Shown here piece by piece: positions 10,538-20,856 of a stretch of DNA of 64,000 nt (position 1 is its first letter; every line of letters begins with the position of its first letter). The notes under the pieces were generated by a model that saw only the letters and a list, made by a program, of their open reading frames with translations, had not been told where the DNA came from and did no database searches. Where the stretch lies: NCBI GenBank assembly GCA_015350385.1, contig WNKI01000002.1:7650718-7714717 (forward strand). Direction: 5' to 3'. Origin of the DNA: Aculops lycopersici (Eukaryota > Arthropoda > Arachnida > Trombidiformes > Eriophyidae). Made by a program: the position numbers and the translations under genes.

Positions 10538-12706
10538 ATGACCAAACGAGTAGCAGGCTTGAAGAATTTTAGTAGGTCCTCTAATGATGTAATAACCGAC
10601 GGCGCCAATGTCATGTTGGAGAAGGCAACACTTTCACTTCAGAAAGATGAACCCATTGCAACCCAATTCGAAGCTTTGTATAATAGTGTAGCTGACTTAT
10701 TGCAACCGAAGTTCGCTAAGCAACTATGTCAGAAACTAGAACTACTTATTGATAATCACACTCGATCAGTATTGAATCAATTTCAAGAGAATGACCTGGA
10801 ACGATTACATTTCCTCCGTCAAATGAATGAATGTTGGCGAAATCACAGTCGCCAATTGAACATGATTAGGGGTATATTCTTGTTTCTAGATAGGAAGTAT
10901 GTTTTGCCTGAGTCATCTATCATGTCCATCTGGGACTTGGGAATCGACAAGTTCCGTCATTATTTCTCAAATAACGCAATCATTCAGAAGAGAACAGTAG
11001 ATGAGCTCTTGGAATTGATTCAATCTGAAAGGAAAGGCACCACAATAGATAGGCCTTTAGTTAAAGATATACTTGGAATGTTATCAAGTCTATCATTATA
11101 CAGCTCAATGTTCGAACCCCGCTTTCTGGAAGAGACACAACGACATTATAGAGCCGAGAGCCAGAAATTTATGAACGATTTAGATGTGCCAGCTTATTTG
11201 AAGTATATCAAGAGGAAAATAGAGGAAGAAGAGAAAATGTCCAGATACTTCCTAGAATCATTAACCCACGTTCCTCTGATGAATACAGTCGAAGCCGAAA
11301 TTATCGACATGCATCAAGAGCAGATTTTGACCCGAGGACTAGATCTATTACTCGATGATATGAGATTAGAAGATCTGAATCTTTTATATAGCCTCCTCAG
11401 CTTAGTTCCTACCGGAGTTGCTGACTTATGTGATCACTTCAATAAGCATATCAAGAAGCGTGGAACACTCATCGTCACAAATGTCGAGAGAGACAAAACC
11501 ATGGTTCAGGATTTACTTGAATTCAAAGAGAGGATGGATAAAGTCGTTAGTGAGTGTTTTCAAAACCAGGAAAAGTTTATCAATTCTCTAAAAGAGGCGT
11601 TTGAGTCTTTCATCAACAAGCGACCAAACAAGCCAGCCGAGCTAATTGCAAAATACATCGATGCTAAACTCAAATCTGGCAATAAGGAAGCCTCAGAAGA
11701 TGAATTGGAAAAGATGCTAGATAAGATTCTGGTTCTCTTTAGGTTTATTCATGGCAAGGATGTGTTTGAGGCATTCTACAAGAAAGATTTAGCCAAGAGG
11801 TTGCTAGTCAATAAGTCAGCCTCAGTTGATGCCGAGAAGTCCATGTTATCCAAGTTAAAACAAGAGTGTGGTGCTGCGTTTACTGGTAAACTTGAGGGTA
11901 TGTTCAAGGACATCGAATTGAGCAAAGATATGATGGTTAATTTCAAGAATCACATGTCGGTTCAGAAAATTGAGCAACCGCTTGATTTGACAGTAAACAT
12001 TTTAACCATGGGTTATTGGCCAACATATCAACCTTTGGAAGTCAACTTACCGGACTTGTTGAGCAAGTATCAAAATGCCTTCGAAAAGTTCTACACATCC
12101 AAGCATAATGGTAGAAAACTACAGTGGCAACCAAATCTCGGTCAATGCAGTCTCAGAGCTTCCTACCCAGAAGTCAAAGGTGGTCACGAGCTGATTGTGT
12201 CCCTATTCCAGGCACTTGTCCTTTTGATGTTTAATGATGCGGATGAATACCATTACAAAGAGATACTCGAGCATACCAAAATAGAACCTGTGGAACTCAA
12301 ACGAACTCTCCAGTCACTTGCGTGCGGAAAAGTCAGAGTGATTCACAAGGAACCTAAGGGCAAAGAAATATTAGATGATGATAAATTCTCTTACAACGCA
12401 GGATTCAAACATCATTTATACAAGGTCAAAATCAATCAAGTGCAACTCAAAGAAACTCAAGAGGAACAATCCATGACAGAAGAGAGGGTTTTCCAGGATC
12501 GTCAATACCAGATCGATGCAGCAATCGTAAGGATTATGAAGACTAGAAAAAAGCTAGGCCACAACACTCTTGTGTCAGAACTATTCGAGCATCTCCGATT
12601 TCCAGTTAAAGCCCATGATGTCAAAGTGAGAATTGAAAGTCTTATCGAGAGAGACTATATCAACCGTGATCAGGACAATCAGACAGAGTATAATTATGTC
12701 GCATAG
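10538..12706 (+). CDS. CUL4: Cullin-4, CRL4 ubiquitin ligase scaffold
   Basis: Scaffold of the DDB1-based CRL4 E3 ubiquitin ligases, acting in DNA repair, replication licensing and chromatin. The 722-residue single exon matches family length (about 720-760 for animal CUL4A). N-terminal cullin repeats carry the CUL4 pattern (MIRGIFLFLDRKYVL). The cullin homology region contains NKRPNKPAELIAKYID and the block KDVFEAFYKKDLAKRLL, diagnostic of CUL4. The C-terminal winged-helix domain has RVFQDRQYQIDAAIVRIMK, including the lysine expected to be neddylated (near residue 668), and ends in YNYVA, as in the family. Start chosen at the first ATG; an AATAAA lies near 12767. Confidence 0.97.
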   Translation: MTKRVAGLKNFSRSSNDVITDGANVMLEKATLSLQKDEPIATQFEALYNSVADLLQPKFAKQLCQKLELLIDNHTRSVLNQFQENDLERLHFLRQMNECWRNHSRQLNMIRGIFLFLDRKYVLPESSIMSIWDLGIDKFRHYFSNNAIIQKRTVDELLELIQSERKGTTIDRPLVKDILGMLSSLSLYSSMFEPRFLEETQRHYRAESQKFMNDLDVPAYLKYIKRKIEEEEKMSRYFLESLTHVPLMNTVEAEIIDMHQEQILTRGLDLLLDDMRLEDLNLLYSLLSLVPTGVADLCDHFNKHIKKRGTLIVTNVERDKTMVQDLLEFKERMDKVVSECFQNQEKFINSLKEAFESFINKRPNKPAELIAKYIDAKLKSGNKEASEDELEKMLDKILVLFRFIHGKDVFEAFYKKDLAKRLLVNKSASVDAEKSMLSKLKQECGAAFTGKLEGMFKDIELSKDMMVNFKNHMSVQKIEQPLDLTVNILTMGYWPTYQPLEVNLPDLLSKYQNAFEKFYTSKHNGRKLQWQPNLGQCSLRASYPEVKGGHELIVSLFQALVLLMFNDADEYHYKEILEHTKIEPVELKRTLQSLACGKVRVIHKEPKGKEILDDDKFSYNAGFKHHLYKVKINQVQLKETQEEQSMTEERVFQDRQYQIDAAIVRIMKTRKKLGHNTLVSELFEHLRFPVKAHDVKVRIESLIERDYINRDQDNQTEYNYVA

Positions 12707-12920
12707 AGTATTTTCTTCCCTCCTTGTGGCGCAAGAAACTAGTCTGATAATTGTACAGACATCACTAAATAAATCGACTATTTATTGATAACTACACCAG
12801 AGACATCAATTGATCGTTGTGGCTATCAATTTCATAAACTTTTTAACTTTGTATTTTCATCGAGATGAAGAAGTAGTCTCGCCTACATATCACAATCGTA
12901 CACTATTTCGACTATGTGGT

Positions 12921-13205
12921 TTAATTTTTTGCCATTATATCTTTGGCTTCATTGATTTTAGCGGCAATATATGGCGATCCTCCTTTGTCAGGGTGATTCA
13001 ATAGCATTATCCTCTTATGTGCTAGTTTCATTTTATCCACATTTGTGCTAGGGCTTATTCCTAGTATCAGACTAGCTTCTCGTCTCGTCATCTTAGGTTC
13101 GAAACCTCCTTTGTAATATCTGATTTGGGCTCCTCTTCTAATGATTGCTCTACCTGCGATCCCGATAGCAGCCAGCGCAGCTCCAGCAACAACAAAAGAA
13201 GACAT
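12921..13205 (-). CDS. DNAJC19: TIM14/PAM18 (DNAJC19-like) J-protein
   Basis: Small inner-mitochondrial-membrane J-domain protein that stimulates mtHsp70 in the TIM23 import motor. The 94 residues include an N-terminal hydrophobic anchor (about 2-20), the segment RYYKGGFEPKMTRREA typical of TIM14, and a J domain with the HPDKGG motif. Length is close to the animal form without extra N-terminal sequence (about 115). DNAJC15 is the nearest alternative. It converges on CUL4 with about 210 bp between stops. Confidence 0.93.
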   Translation of the reverse strand: MSSFVVAGAALAAIGIAGRAIIRRGAQIRYYKGGFEPKMTRREASLILGISPSTNVDKMKLAHKRIMLLNHPDKGGSPYIAAKINEAKDIMAKN

Positions 13206-13399
13206 GATATTTGTTCATATCATGAATATATTGACAGAGATTGCATATTCATGTGGTGCAATAAATTTCATGAGATACGAATCATGCTACTGCTCTTGAG
13301 AAAATATGGAGCAGAAAAGATCATTCAGATGAGCGCGCTCCATATCCATTAAGTTGTCCCACAAATTTTGGTCCACGAAAAAGAATCTAATTTTTTAAA

Positions 13400-13745
13400 C
13401 ATAGTGCTGCAACGGCTACGTTACGGCGGTCGCTAACACGCCCAGTCGGCTGGAGTGTAGGAAGTAGAATTGAAGTCCGATGCGTTATAAATAAACGAGG
13501 GTGCTAAAGAAGTAGAGAGTCAGTCTAAGTTAGACAACTAATGAGAGTTAGTCCAAGTTAATAAAGTCAGACAAAAAACAGAAGCTTATCGACTACACCC
13601 AACAGGACTTGTAATATTCACTTGCTTTACATCCTTTAAAACCAACATTCAGTTTAGTATCAGTTCCCCCATTGAGTTTCTACAGTTCCCCTAACCCAAC
13701 AAGAGTGTTAACCCAACCGCAAGCCTGTAGAACGCAGCACAAACA
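13400..13745 (+). mobile_element. Possible LTR-like segment (first)
   Basis: Contains a TATAAATA box near 13486 followed about 73 bp later by AATAAAGTC near 13559, the spacing expected of a U3-R region. It ends in CA immediately before the TG of the next LTR-like segment. Its left boundary is not defined and no target-site duplication was found. Could equally be an old promoter/terminator pair. Confidence 0.25.
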
Positions 13746-14081
13746 TGTGTAGCAGCCACAATGCAGTCCTGCCAACTTTCTAGCGATGACCGCCACTCTG
13801 GTATACGAGAATCGACACGCCCATATCCGCGCTCCCGCCTAATGGCATGGCAATGCGAATATCTCAGGTATAAAAGCTTGTGTGTTGATTAGTGTTGTCC
13901 AAAAGAGTTGATCCGAGTAAGGGGGAGATCCCGAGTTCAATAAAGTCTTTAGTGTTCAGTATCATCATCTTTAGGGTTTCCAGGAGTCGAACTCTTCTCT
14001 ACCGTGATAAGTTACCACTGGTAACGCACACACTTTACGCGTTACACATGCACGATTCACCTGCACGAGTCCGTACCTACA
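13746..14081 (+). mobile_element. Possible LTR-retrotransposon LTR with PBS-like site
   Basis: A 336-bp segment starting TGTGTAGCAGCC and ending CCTACA, with a TATAAAAG box near 13872 and AATAAAGTC about 69 bp downstream. Three bases after the end comes TGGTGCATAG (from 14085), which resembles a primer-binding site complementary to the 3' end of a glycine tRNA. No gag or pol was recognised next to it and no target-site duplication was found, so it would be a relic. Confidence 0.38.
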
Positions 14082-14210
14082 GTTTGGTGCATAGAAATTT
14101 GAGGTCGCGAACGTAAACAAATAGGAAAAATCAACAGTATTACTCTATCGATGTAAATTCTTCAAGATCTTTCGGCTTTCCAATATATCTCAGTCGACTA
14201 TAATGAATAA

Positions 14211-14384
14211 GGTGGTTTATCATATCTTGAAAATGATGATCAGTTCCATGGTTCTTTCAGCAAACGCATTGTGGGTGCTCAAACCGGAAGTGATACAAAG
14301 GACTTACTGTTATTAGCTCGACTGTTGCAATCTCCATCTGCATATGGACAAAGATTCAAGCAATGGTTGCACAAACTTGTGTAA
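14211..14384 (+). pseudogene. Coding-like fragment of unknown family, no start codon
   Basis: A 57-codon open stretch bounded by an in-frame TAA (14208-14210) and ending in TAA (14382-14384). It has a protein-like composition with charged and hydrophobic segments (KDLLLLARLLQSPSAYGQRF). There is no ATG and no obvious 3' splice site at its left edge. It may be the last exon of an unrecognised gene or a decayed fragment linked to the LTR-like element just upstream. Function unknown. Confidence 0.25.
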
Positions 14385-14825
14385 CTTAGGTTATCTATCA
14401 CATCTCTGATTTTGTACCCGAAACAGCTGTTATGATGAGTTTAAAGCTCAATGTAATCTGATGCGACTTCCATCAAGGGATTAGGATGCCTGACAAAGAT
14501 AAATTAAGGGACGCAGACACTTTTTTGTTGTAGGACTAGGCTCTGAATCATATAAGAAACTATTTCTTATTTCACTGTACTTATTCGTGGCTTTAGATTC
14601 GCCCTTTTGACATATGCTTTCAGTTTTCAAAAATATCTCGATACATTTGTTATGCGGTTGTGGCAGACCGATTGCATTAAATCTTATCAAATATATTAAT
14701 TATCTGAGCGAGAGGGCAAATCAGTTAGGAAATAATAATATCATAATGACAAAAGCAGTAATGACAAAGGGTATTAGTAGGTAGTAACAATTGGATTGAT
14801 TCCATCAATCTAAAGCAAAAAAAAA

Positions 14826-15653
14826 TCACCGTAGGAAACAACAATTCAAATGTGAGTCTATAGATCGTTTTTGAGATTTATGACACAGTTGTCCAGCAAA
14901 TGAACCGCATTGTGTGTCATCGAGCTCTAGAATTTCAACCTTAGTGTCGTCATCTTGCCTGAATAGTGATAATATTCTCACGCTAATCAATTCTCGCTGA
15001 ACAATCGCGACCAACAAGGCCAATCTTCTTGGTTGAAAAACACTACTGTCATGGATTTCGCAAGACGGTTAGGTAGACTCATGCAAGCTTGAACCAGACT
15101 AGTTCCATTATCCGCTTGAATTAACATTTTATGTTCGAACAGGTAGGATGGTTTCGCTATCATTTTCTGCCCTTTATCTAGATCCAGGTTTGGAGGAATA
15201 TCCGGTGTGTTGGGAATTGAAACCTTTACTTCTGACAATGTACTCAGCACGGTGTTGTTATGCCTTGTACCAATAGTTTTGCTGCTTCCCGGCTTCGGGC
15301 ATAAGGTGGAGATCAATTTTTTTTTGAAGCAAATCAATTATGCGAGCTAGATCACAAGCTAAGCCGGTATTTGGGCGATCAAACAACTGCAACAACTGGC
15401 AATTCAAGGCAGTCGACTCGATGTAATCTAATTTAAATGCCGAAAATCAAATGAGTGAGTAAATTATCCGTAGGATGATCGAAAAGAGCCGCAATTTGGC
15501 AGAGGACACCGCTAATCTTGAGCAGGGCGAGAGAACTACAGCTCTAGTAATGACAGCTCGTATAATTATTTTATCAAGTGCAATTTTCTCATCTGAATAG
15601 TGTATAGTAGGTAATCGTATGGGGTTCTTGTCCGCGTTCAGACTATGAGGCAC
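14826..15653 (-). pseudogene. Coding-like blocks in shifting frames, unknown family
   Basis: Minus-strand translation gives protein-like stretches that continue one another only by changing frame: an ALLKISGVLCQIAALFDHP-type piece near 15450-15530, a similar CQLLQLFDRPNTGLACDLAR piece near 15340-15420, then a longer frame at 14987-15337 and another at 14826-15023. The LFDxP resemblance between the first two hints at an internal repeat. I found no set of splice sites that joins them. It may be a decayed gene or a multi-exon gene I cannot parse; no homologue recognised. Confidence 0.25.
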
Positions 15654-15809
15654 AGTGGAGGCATTTTTGTGCGAACAGAATGCGTGAAAGTAAACACGAA
15701 TGAATTTGTTTCTACAAAGACGATATCGTTAAAAATAAATGAATATTTTCAACCAAACTTAAATCTTTCTGATTTTACACAATTGTCATCTATCCATCAA
15801 AAAAGAATA

Positions 15810-16484
15810 ATGGCCTCTTCAATGTTGCGCCAATCACGGAAACTGCTTCCCATGTCTTCGGCTAGCTTGCTCTCCGTTAGATACAAGCACGTCCTGCCTG
15901 ATTTGCCCTATGATTACAATGCCCTCGAGCCCACAATTTCATCAGAGATCATGAAACTGCACCACACCAAGCACCATGCCACTTATGTCAACAATCTTAA
16001 TGTTGCCGAGGAAAAACTAGCTGAGGCGTTGCACAAGAAGGACACTACATCAGTTATACAGCAAGAGAATATAATTAAATTCAATGGAGGCGGTCATTTG
16101 AACCATTCAATCTTCTGGCATAATCTGTCACCCTCCGGTGGTGGTGACCCAAGTGGAGAATTACTCAAACTTATTGAAAGTTCCTACTCTAGCGTGGAAA
16201 CCATGAAACAGAAGATGTCAGCTGTCGCTGTAGGAGTTCAAGGTTCAGGATGGGCCTGGTTGGGATATTGCAAAGAAACAAATAGGATTCGCGTTGCAAG
16301 CACAGCAAACCAAGATCCCCTGCAGCCAACCACAGGTCTTATCCCATTGCTTGGTATTGATGTCTGGGAGCATGCTTACTATCTACAGTACAAGAATGTG
16401 AGACCAGACTACATCAAGGCGATCTGGAAGGTTGTCAATTGGAAAGACGTTGCCGAGAGATTGGAGAAGGCCAAGAGTAATTGA
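15810..16484 (+). CDS. SOD2: Manganese superoxide dismutase, mitochondrial
   Basis: Converts superoxide to hydrogen peroxide in the mitochondrial matrix. The ATG at 15810 was chosen because it begins a Ser/Arg-rich mitochondrial presequence (MASSMLRQSRKLL...) just before the conserved mature start KHVLPDLPYDY; the frame is open 165 bases further upstream but that part is not conserved. Product 224 residues, as usual for this family. Metal ligands are visible: His in MKLHHTKHHATYVN, His in NHSIFWHNL, and Asp/His in DVWEHAYYLQY. The GGGHLNHS and PLLGIDVWEHAY motifs fit the Mn/Fe family, and the mitochondrial type indicates Mn. Single exon. Confidence 0.96.
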   Translation: MASSMLRQSRKLLPMSSASLLSVRYKHVLPDLPYDYNALEPTISSEIMKLHHTKHHATYVNNLNVAEEKLAEALHKKDTTSVIQQENIIKFNGGGHLNHSIFWHNLSPSGGGDPSGELLKLIESSYSSVETMKQKMSAVAVGVQGSGWAWLGYCKETNRIRVASTANQDPLQPTTGLIPLLGIDVWEHAYYLQYKNVRPDYIKAIWKVVNWKDVAERLEKAKSN

Positions 16485-16738
16485 GGACCTAATAGAAATA
16501 GTGAAAGCAACACCTAGATTGTGTACCACTAGTGGCTAGTATTGGAATACCAATCGCCAAGTAAACTTCAATTTATAGTAAAAGGTAATATGAAAGTTAT
16601 CCATATATTTGTGGAATTAAATTTATTTGGCATCAACTCGGGCACGAGTTGACAAAAACATCTCTAGAAAATTAAGATTATTGCGTCGGAAAATAAAATT
16701 TTCATGAGGGGAATCTATCTACAAGAACAATACATCAT

Positions 16739-18817
16739 TTAAAACTCTTTGTCCCAATCTCCTGACATATCAACTGGTACTTCGCTGGTGTCAGGAGAAT
16801 AGGAGTCGAAGTTGCTTGTGTCGGTGACAGAAGTTATCTTCGGAACATATGGAGCTGGTAAAGTTTTACTCCTCAGACCTGACCAATCGAACCCATCAAA
16901 CCACTTATGTTTCATTATATCCTCGATTCCACCACGTTGATAACCTAACCTCTCTGATAGATTATCTCTACATAACTTTTTGATCAAATTCTGAGCTTTT
17001 TGTGAAATGCTTCTAGGGAAATCAACAGCATCTATTCCCCGTAGAATGATATTATATGTCTTCATTGGTTCATCGCTAGTGAATGGTGGTGCGCCTGTCA
17101 ATAATTCAAACATAAGGACACCTAGCGACCAATAATCGCAACTATAGTCATGGCCTCTATTCAGGATGATCTCTGGCGAGACATAGTCGGGTGTCCCACA
17201 GAATGTCCATGTTTTGCTACCTGGTGGGTATAGGCGTTTGGCGAAACCAAAGTCGGTTAGCTTAACATAACCTAATTCATCCAACAACATATTTTCGGGT
17301 TTCAGATCCCTATATATAATATGTCTAGAGTGTAAGTATGAGAATGCTTCTATTACACAAGCGGTGTAAAACTTGGTAGTGTCTTCATCAAAATTGCGCC
17401 TATCCCTCAGGACAGTCCACAATTCTCCGCCGAGACAAGCCTCCATAAGCATGTAAAGATACTTTTCATCTTTGAAAGTCCTATATAGCTTAACGATGAA
17501 TTGGGAATCGGATTCTAACATGATTTGCTTTTCATTAATTATATGTTGCTCCTGTCTGGTTTCAACAATCTGGCACTTTTTCATCACTTTCAAGGCATAA
17601 CTCTTAGTCTTGTCGGCACCGATTGTAACCAGATCGACGCGACCAAAACCACCCATTCCAAGTGTGGTCAGAATGTTGATATCCGTTAGTTTGATTGCGG
17701 CAAATCTCTCATCAATCTTAGTCTCGGCCAGCATATAAGCCGGTGGCTCATCATATTGTTTGCCTTCAACCACCTTGCTTATAAGTTGGAAACATTCCCG
17801 ATCTATCGAGAGACAAACCACATTGTCATCATCTGCAATGATATTTGCAGTTCGGATATCCTCGCCCAGTAGGGCTTTCTCTCCAAAAAAGTCGCCCCTC
17901 TTTAAGTAGCGTAGTATTTTTTCGGTTACCTGTTGTGTCCGCTCATCAATCACATCCACGGTCACTTTAACTTGACCCTGGCTAATGATGTAGAATGTAT
18001 CACCGCGAGCGCCTTGCCGAATGATATAAGCGTTCTTCTTATAGGTGGTCTCTTCGAAGGCTTCGGAAATTTTTGATAGAGTTTCAGTCGTAACATTATT
18101 AAAAGTTGGAACGGTCTTAAGAAATTCAATATAGTCCCTCTGGCGAATGAGACCAGATTTCATCATTATTGCTTGAAAACATGGCCGCTCTATGGCCCAT
18201 AGTTTACAATCTGTTATGGCACGTATCGTTGCTGTTCTTTTACAATTATATAATATTGCTAATTCTCCAAAAACTAGGCCAGCCCGGTTAAATTGAGGAA
18301 TAATCTTGCCCTCCTTGCTGACCTCAATTTGGCCCTGTTCCAGAACATAAACAACCGAGCCAATGTCGCCCTCCTTGATTATAATAGAATCTTTTGTGTA
18401 GGACACTGGGAACATACATAATGTAATCTCTTCAATCTGTGATTGACTCAATTTCTTGAGAAATTCGTTGTCGTGTATAGCTTGCTTTATGAGTTGTTGA
18501 GTTTGTTGTGATTTTTGATAAACTTGTGGGGTCTTTGATAGTAGATCTTGTAAATTTGCCTCAGAGTGCGGCTCTGCTGAGATACCAATTAAACGAGTCT
18601 TCCTAGGTTGAGCAAGTCCAGCTGGCGATTGGATGGACAGGACGCTTTTGAATTTATCTAATTGACTTGTAAGGTGACATATAAGCTCATCCTTCTGGGC
18701 TAACATAACTCGTAATTCGCTTATCTGTTGCTCTTGGGACGCAATAATGGACATCATGCTGGCCGCGTTACCAGCCGGACCAATCGAGCCGGTTGCATCC
18801 ATCATGCCTGAAATCAT
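16739..18817 (-). CDS. PRKG1: cGMP-dependent protein kinase (PKG, foraging type)
   Basis: Cytosolic serine/threonine kinase activated by cGMP. Order in the 692 residues: N-terminal leucine-zipper coiled coil (about 28-60) for dimerisation, pseudosubstrate-like RKTRLIGISAEP (about 73-85), two tandem cyclic-nucleotide-binding domains (about 118-230 and 236-355, with FGELAILY and FFGEKALLG phosphate cassettes), kinase domain (about 378-640) with GMGGFGRV, RDLKPENML, DFGFAK and the TFCGTPDYVSPE activation segment, then an AGC tail. The 3' splice-like sequence TTTCAG lies between the first and next Met codons, so the true start could be one of the Met codons at residues 5-6 after a 5'-UTR intron. 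Closest to PKG-I and Drosophila foraging rather than PKG-II. Confidence 0.94.
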   Translation of the reverse strand: MISGMMDATGSIGPAGNAASMMSIIASQEQQISELRVMLAQKDELICHLTSQLDKFKSVLSIQSPAGLAQPRKTRLIGISAEPHSEANLQDLLSKTPQVYQKSQQTQQLIKQAIHDNEFLKKLSQSQIEEITLCMFPVSYTKDSIIIKEGDIGSVVYVLEQGQIEVSKEGKIIPQFNRAGLVFGELAILYNCKRTATIRAITDCKLWAIERPCFQAIMMKSGLIRQRDYIEFLKTVPTFNNVTTETLSKISEAFEETTYKKNAYIIRQGARGDTFYIISQGQVKVTVDVIDERTQQVTEKILRYLKRGDFFGEKALLGEDIRTANIIADDDNVVCLSIDRECFQLISKVVEGKQYDEPPAYMLAETKIDERFAAIKLTDINILTTLGMGGFGRVDLVTIGADKTKSYALKVMKKCQIVETRQEQHIINEKQIMLESDSQFIVKLYRTFKDEKYLYMLMEACLGGELWTVLRDRRNFDEDTTKFYTACVIEAFSYLHSRHIIYRDLKPENMLLDELGYVKLTDFGFAKRLYPPGSKTWTFCGTPDYVSPEIILNRGHDYSCDYWSLGVLMFELLTGAPPFTSDEPMKTYNIILRGIDAVDFPRSISQKAQNLIKKLCRDNLSERLGYQRGGIEDIMKHKWFDGFDWSGLRSKTLPAPYVPKITSVTDTSNFDSYSPDTSEVPVDMSGDWDKEF

Positions 18818-20734
18818 TCTAGTTGTAGTCGGTCTTGGTTCAAGTTTGATTATGTTTCAATAATATAGTAAACATTTCCACCCTCAAGAGAATATAATAG
18901 AATATTTATAAATCTCTCGATAATTTAATTTGATGTTTGCTGTTGTTTAGATTGATAGACGGAGAAATCTATTAGGTTTTTTTTATCGGGTTATAGTTTT
19001 GTAAATATATATTCAAATGTTCAAATTTTAACACTTGCTGATGAGTTGATTTCTTTGGGTGGCATTAGTGATGGTTGTAGTAGAGATGTTGGCAAAAATT
19101 AATAAGATTTTACATCAACATTAGTGTAATATATTGGGTGTTGCATAGTTTGTTACTCTTTTCCAGGTCTCTTTTTGGGTTCGTACAATCGATGGTTAGA
19201 CTCAAGGATCACCAAACCAGCCAATTAAATTAGTATCCGTACATTGCAAGCTCAGGGAGGCTAGTGATATTTTCTCGTCCCAATTGTACAAACAAACAAC
19301 AAGGGAGTCAAACTCTTCTCCCTTTTTTCCAAAATGAGAGAGAAAGAGAGACAGAGACAGAGAGCGAGAGGGAAAGAGAAAAACAGCTAGCGAGTGAGGT
19401 GAATCGGGAGAGCGAACGCAAAGATCGCTTGTTGATTCTCGCCTACAAAACGGTGCAAAATGGTTACTTTTGTACGAAAATACACTCACACACACTTTTG
19501 GCAAGCGGGATCTAATGTTCGTCTCGCTGCGAGAGGATCAAGCAATATAAGCAAGCTAGCTAGTCAGTGTTTTTGTTGCTGTTGCTGTTGCCATTGCTTA
19601 CACTTTACTGTGTGCGTGTGAATCTGAGTTAGACTCACTCGGCAAGCTAATGTGTGCAACCGAAAAGTGCACTCTTCTTTGCGCGGCTCGCTAGCACTGC
19701 GCAGTGCGCACACAAACACCCGCTCACACACGAGCGTAAGTTGGGAAACTGTGTGAGTCAAGCCGAGCGCCGACTCACACCTGATTTATACAAAAACACC
19801 CATAGCTCAGCTCAACTCGGCTACACTCGCTCCTACATTGTGTGGTGCACAGAAACACTTGTCGAAATCTCATTCCTCCTATCTAAGCGCACCAGTCTAG
19901 CGATGATAGGCCAGGGTTTTATGCTGATTTCTCTCACTGTCTCCCCTCCCCTTTGACCAATCAATTAGTCAATTGGTCAAATTGTCGCTGATTGGTAATA
20001 CCATCACTAGCGCCCGTGAGACGCGCGACCCAATCAGTGCCAACAACAATTGTAATCGATGAAGAATCAGATATAATGTTTATTTCAATGACAGTATATT
20101 TAAGTACGATGAGTGATCTTCATCATTGGCCAGTTATCAACGTTGATTAGGTAAAATTACTTAATAGTATTGGCTGCAAATGTGCGAGTGTTTGTATGTC
20201 GTTCGAGGTGCTATATGTTTATTTAAATGGGAGAGAGACAGACAGAGGGAGAGAGAGCGGATAAATAACAACCACAACAAAACCATTGACATTGCAATAA
20301 ACAAAACAATGATAGCTAGCAATGTGAAGCATTGATTGCTTCCATACTCCTATTCTCAAGTGATTGCCATGGTCTAATCATCACCATTGCCGCGGTGGTT
20401 GTTTTGGCGCCGGCAGCGGAGGCTGTTGGCAAATTTTAATGTTGGGCCAACTGTTGCAGTGATAGTGGTTGTTAGTAGTGGGAGCAGGAGTAGATGTATA
20501 AGTGTTACACATATAGGAACAGGGTAGCAAGGGCAACTGCGGTATAAATTTCAACACTTCCTCTCACTTATTAGCTGTCTATCAATTCATTGCTGCTTCT
20601 GTTGCTGTTACTAATGCGGCACTTCCATCCCATTGTACTAGTGTTACCAACAACACTCAAACTCCTTTTTGGCCCCTCCCCACTTGAATCCTTTCCATGA
20701 AGTCTCTGACTACCATTATATTATAGTATGAACA

Positions 20735-20800
20735 TATCATCATATAATCATCATATAATCATCATATAATCATCATATAATCATCATATAATCATCATCA
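20735..20800. repeat. 11-bp tandem repeat (AATCATCATAT)n
   Basis: About six near-perfect copies of an 11-bp AT-rich unit that run directly into the palindrome that follows. Confidence 0.8.
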
Positions 20801-20856
20801 TCATATAATATACTATAATATGGTATAGTATATTATATTATATGATGATGATGATT
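20790..20856. repeat. AT-rich palindrome / hairpin
   Basis: Left arm from 20790 to 20817 (ATCATCATCATCATATAATA... then TACTATA) is complementary to a right arm from 20824 to 20856, with a loop of about six bases and one small bulge in the right arm. It adjoins the 11-bp tandem repeat. Confidence 0.75.

Larger units (their letters stand above)
13206..15809. other. Accessory-like region: LTR remnants and decayed coding blocks
   Basis: A 2.6-kb stretch with no intact gene. It holds two LTR-like segments (listed separately), a 57-codon block without a start at 14211-14384, and minus-strand coding-like pieces at 14826-15653 in different frames. No family was recognised. The 15645-15809 portion is open in the frame of SOD2 but is read here as its 5' UTR. 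Confidence 0.45.
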
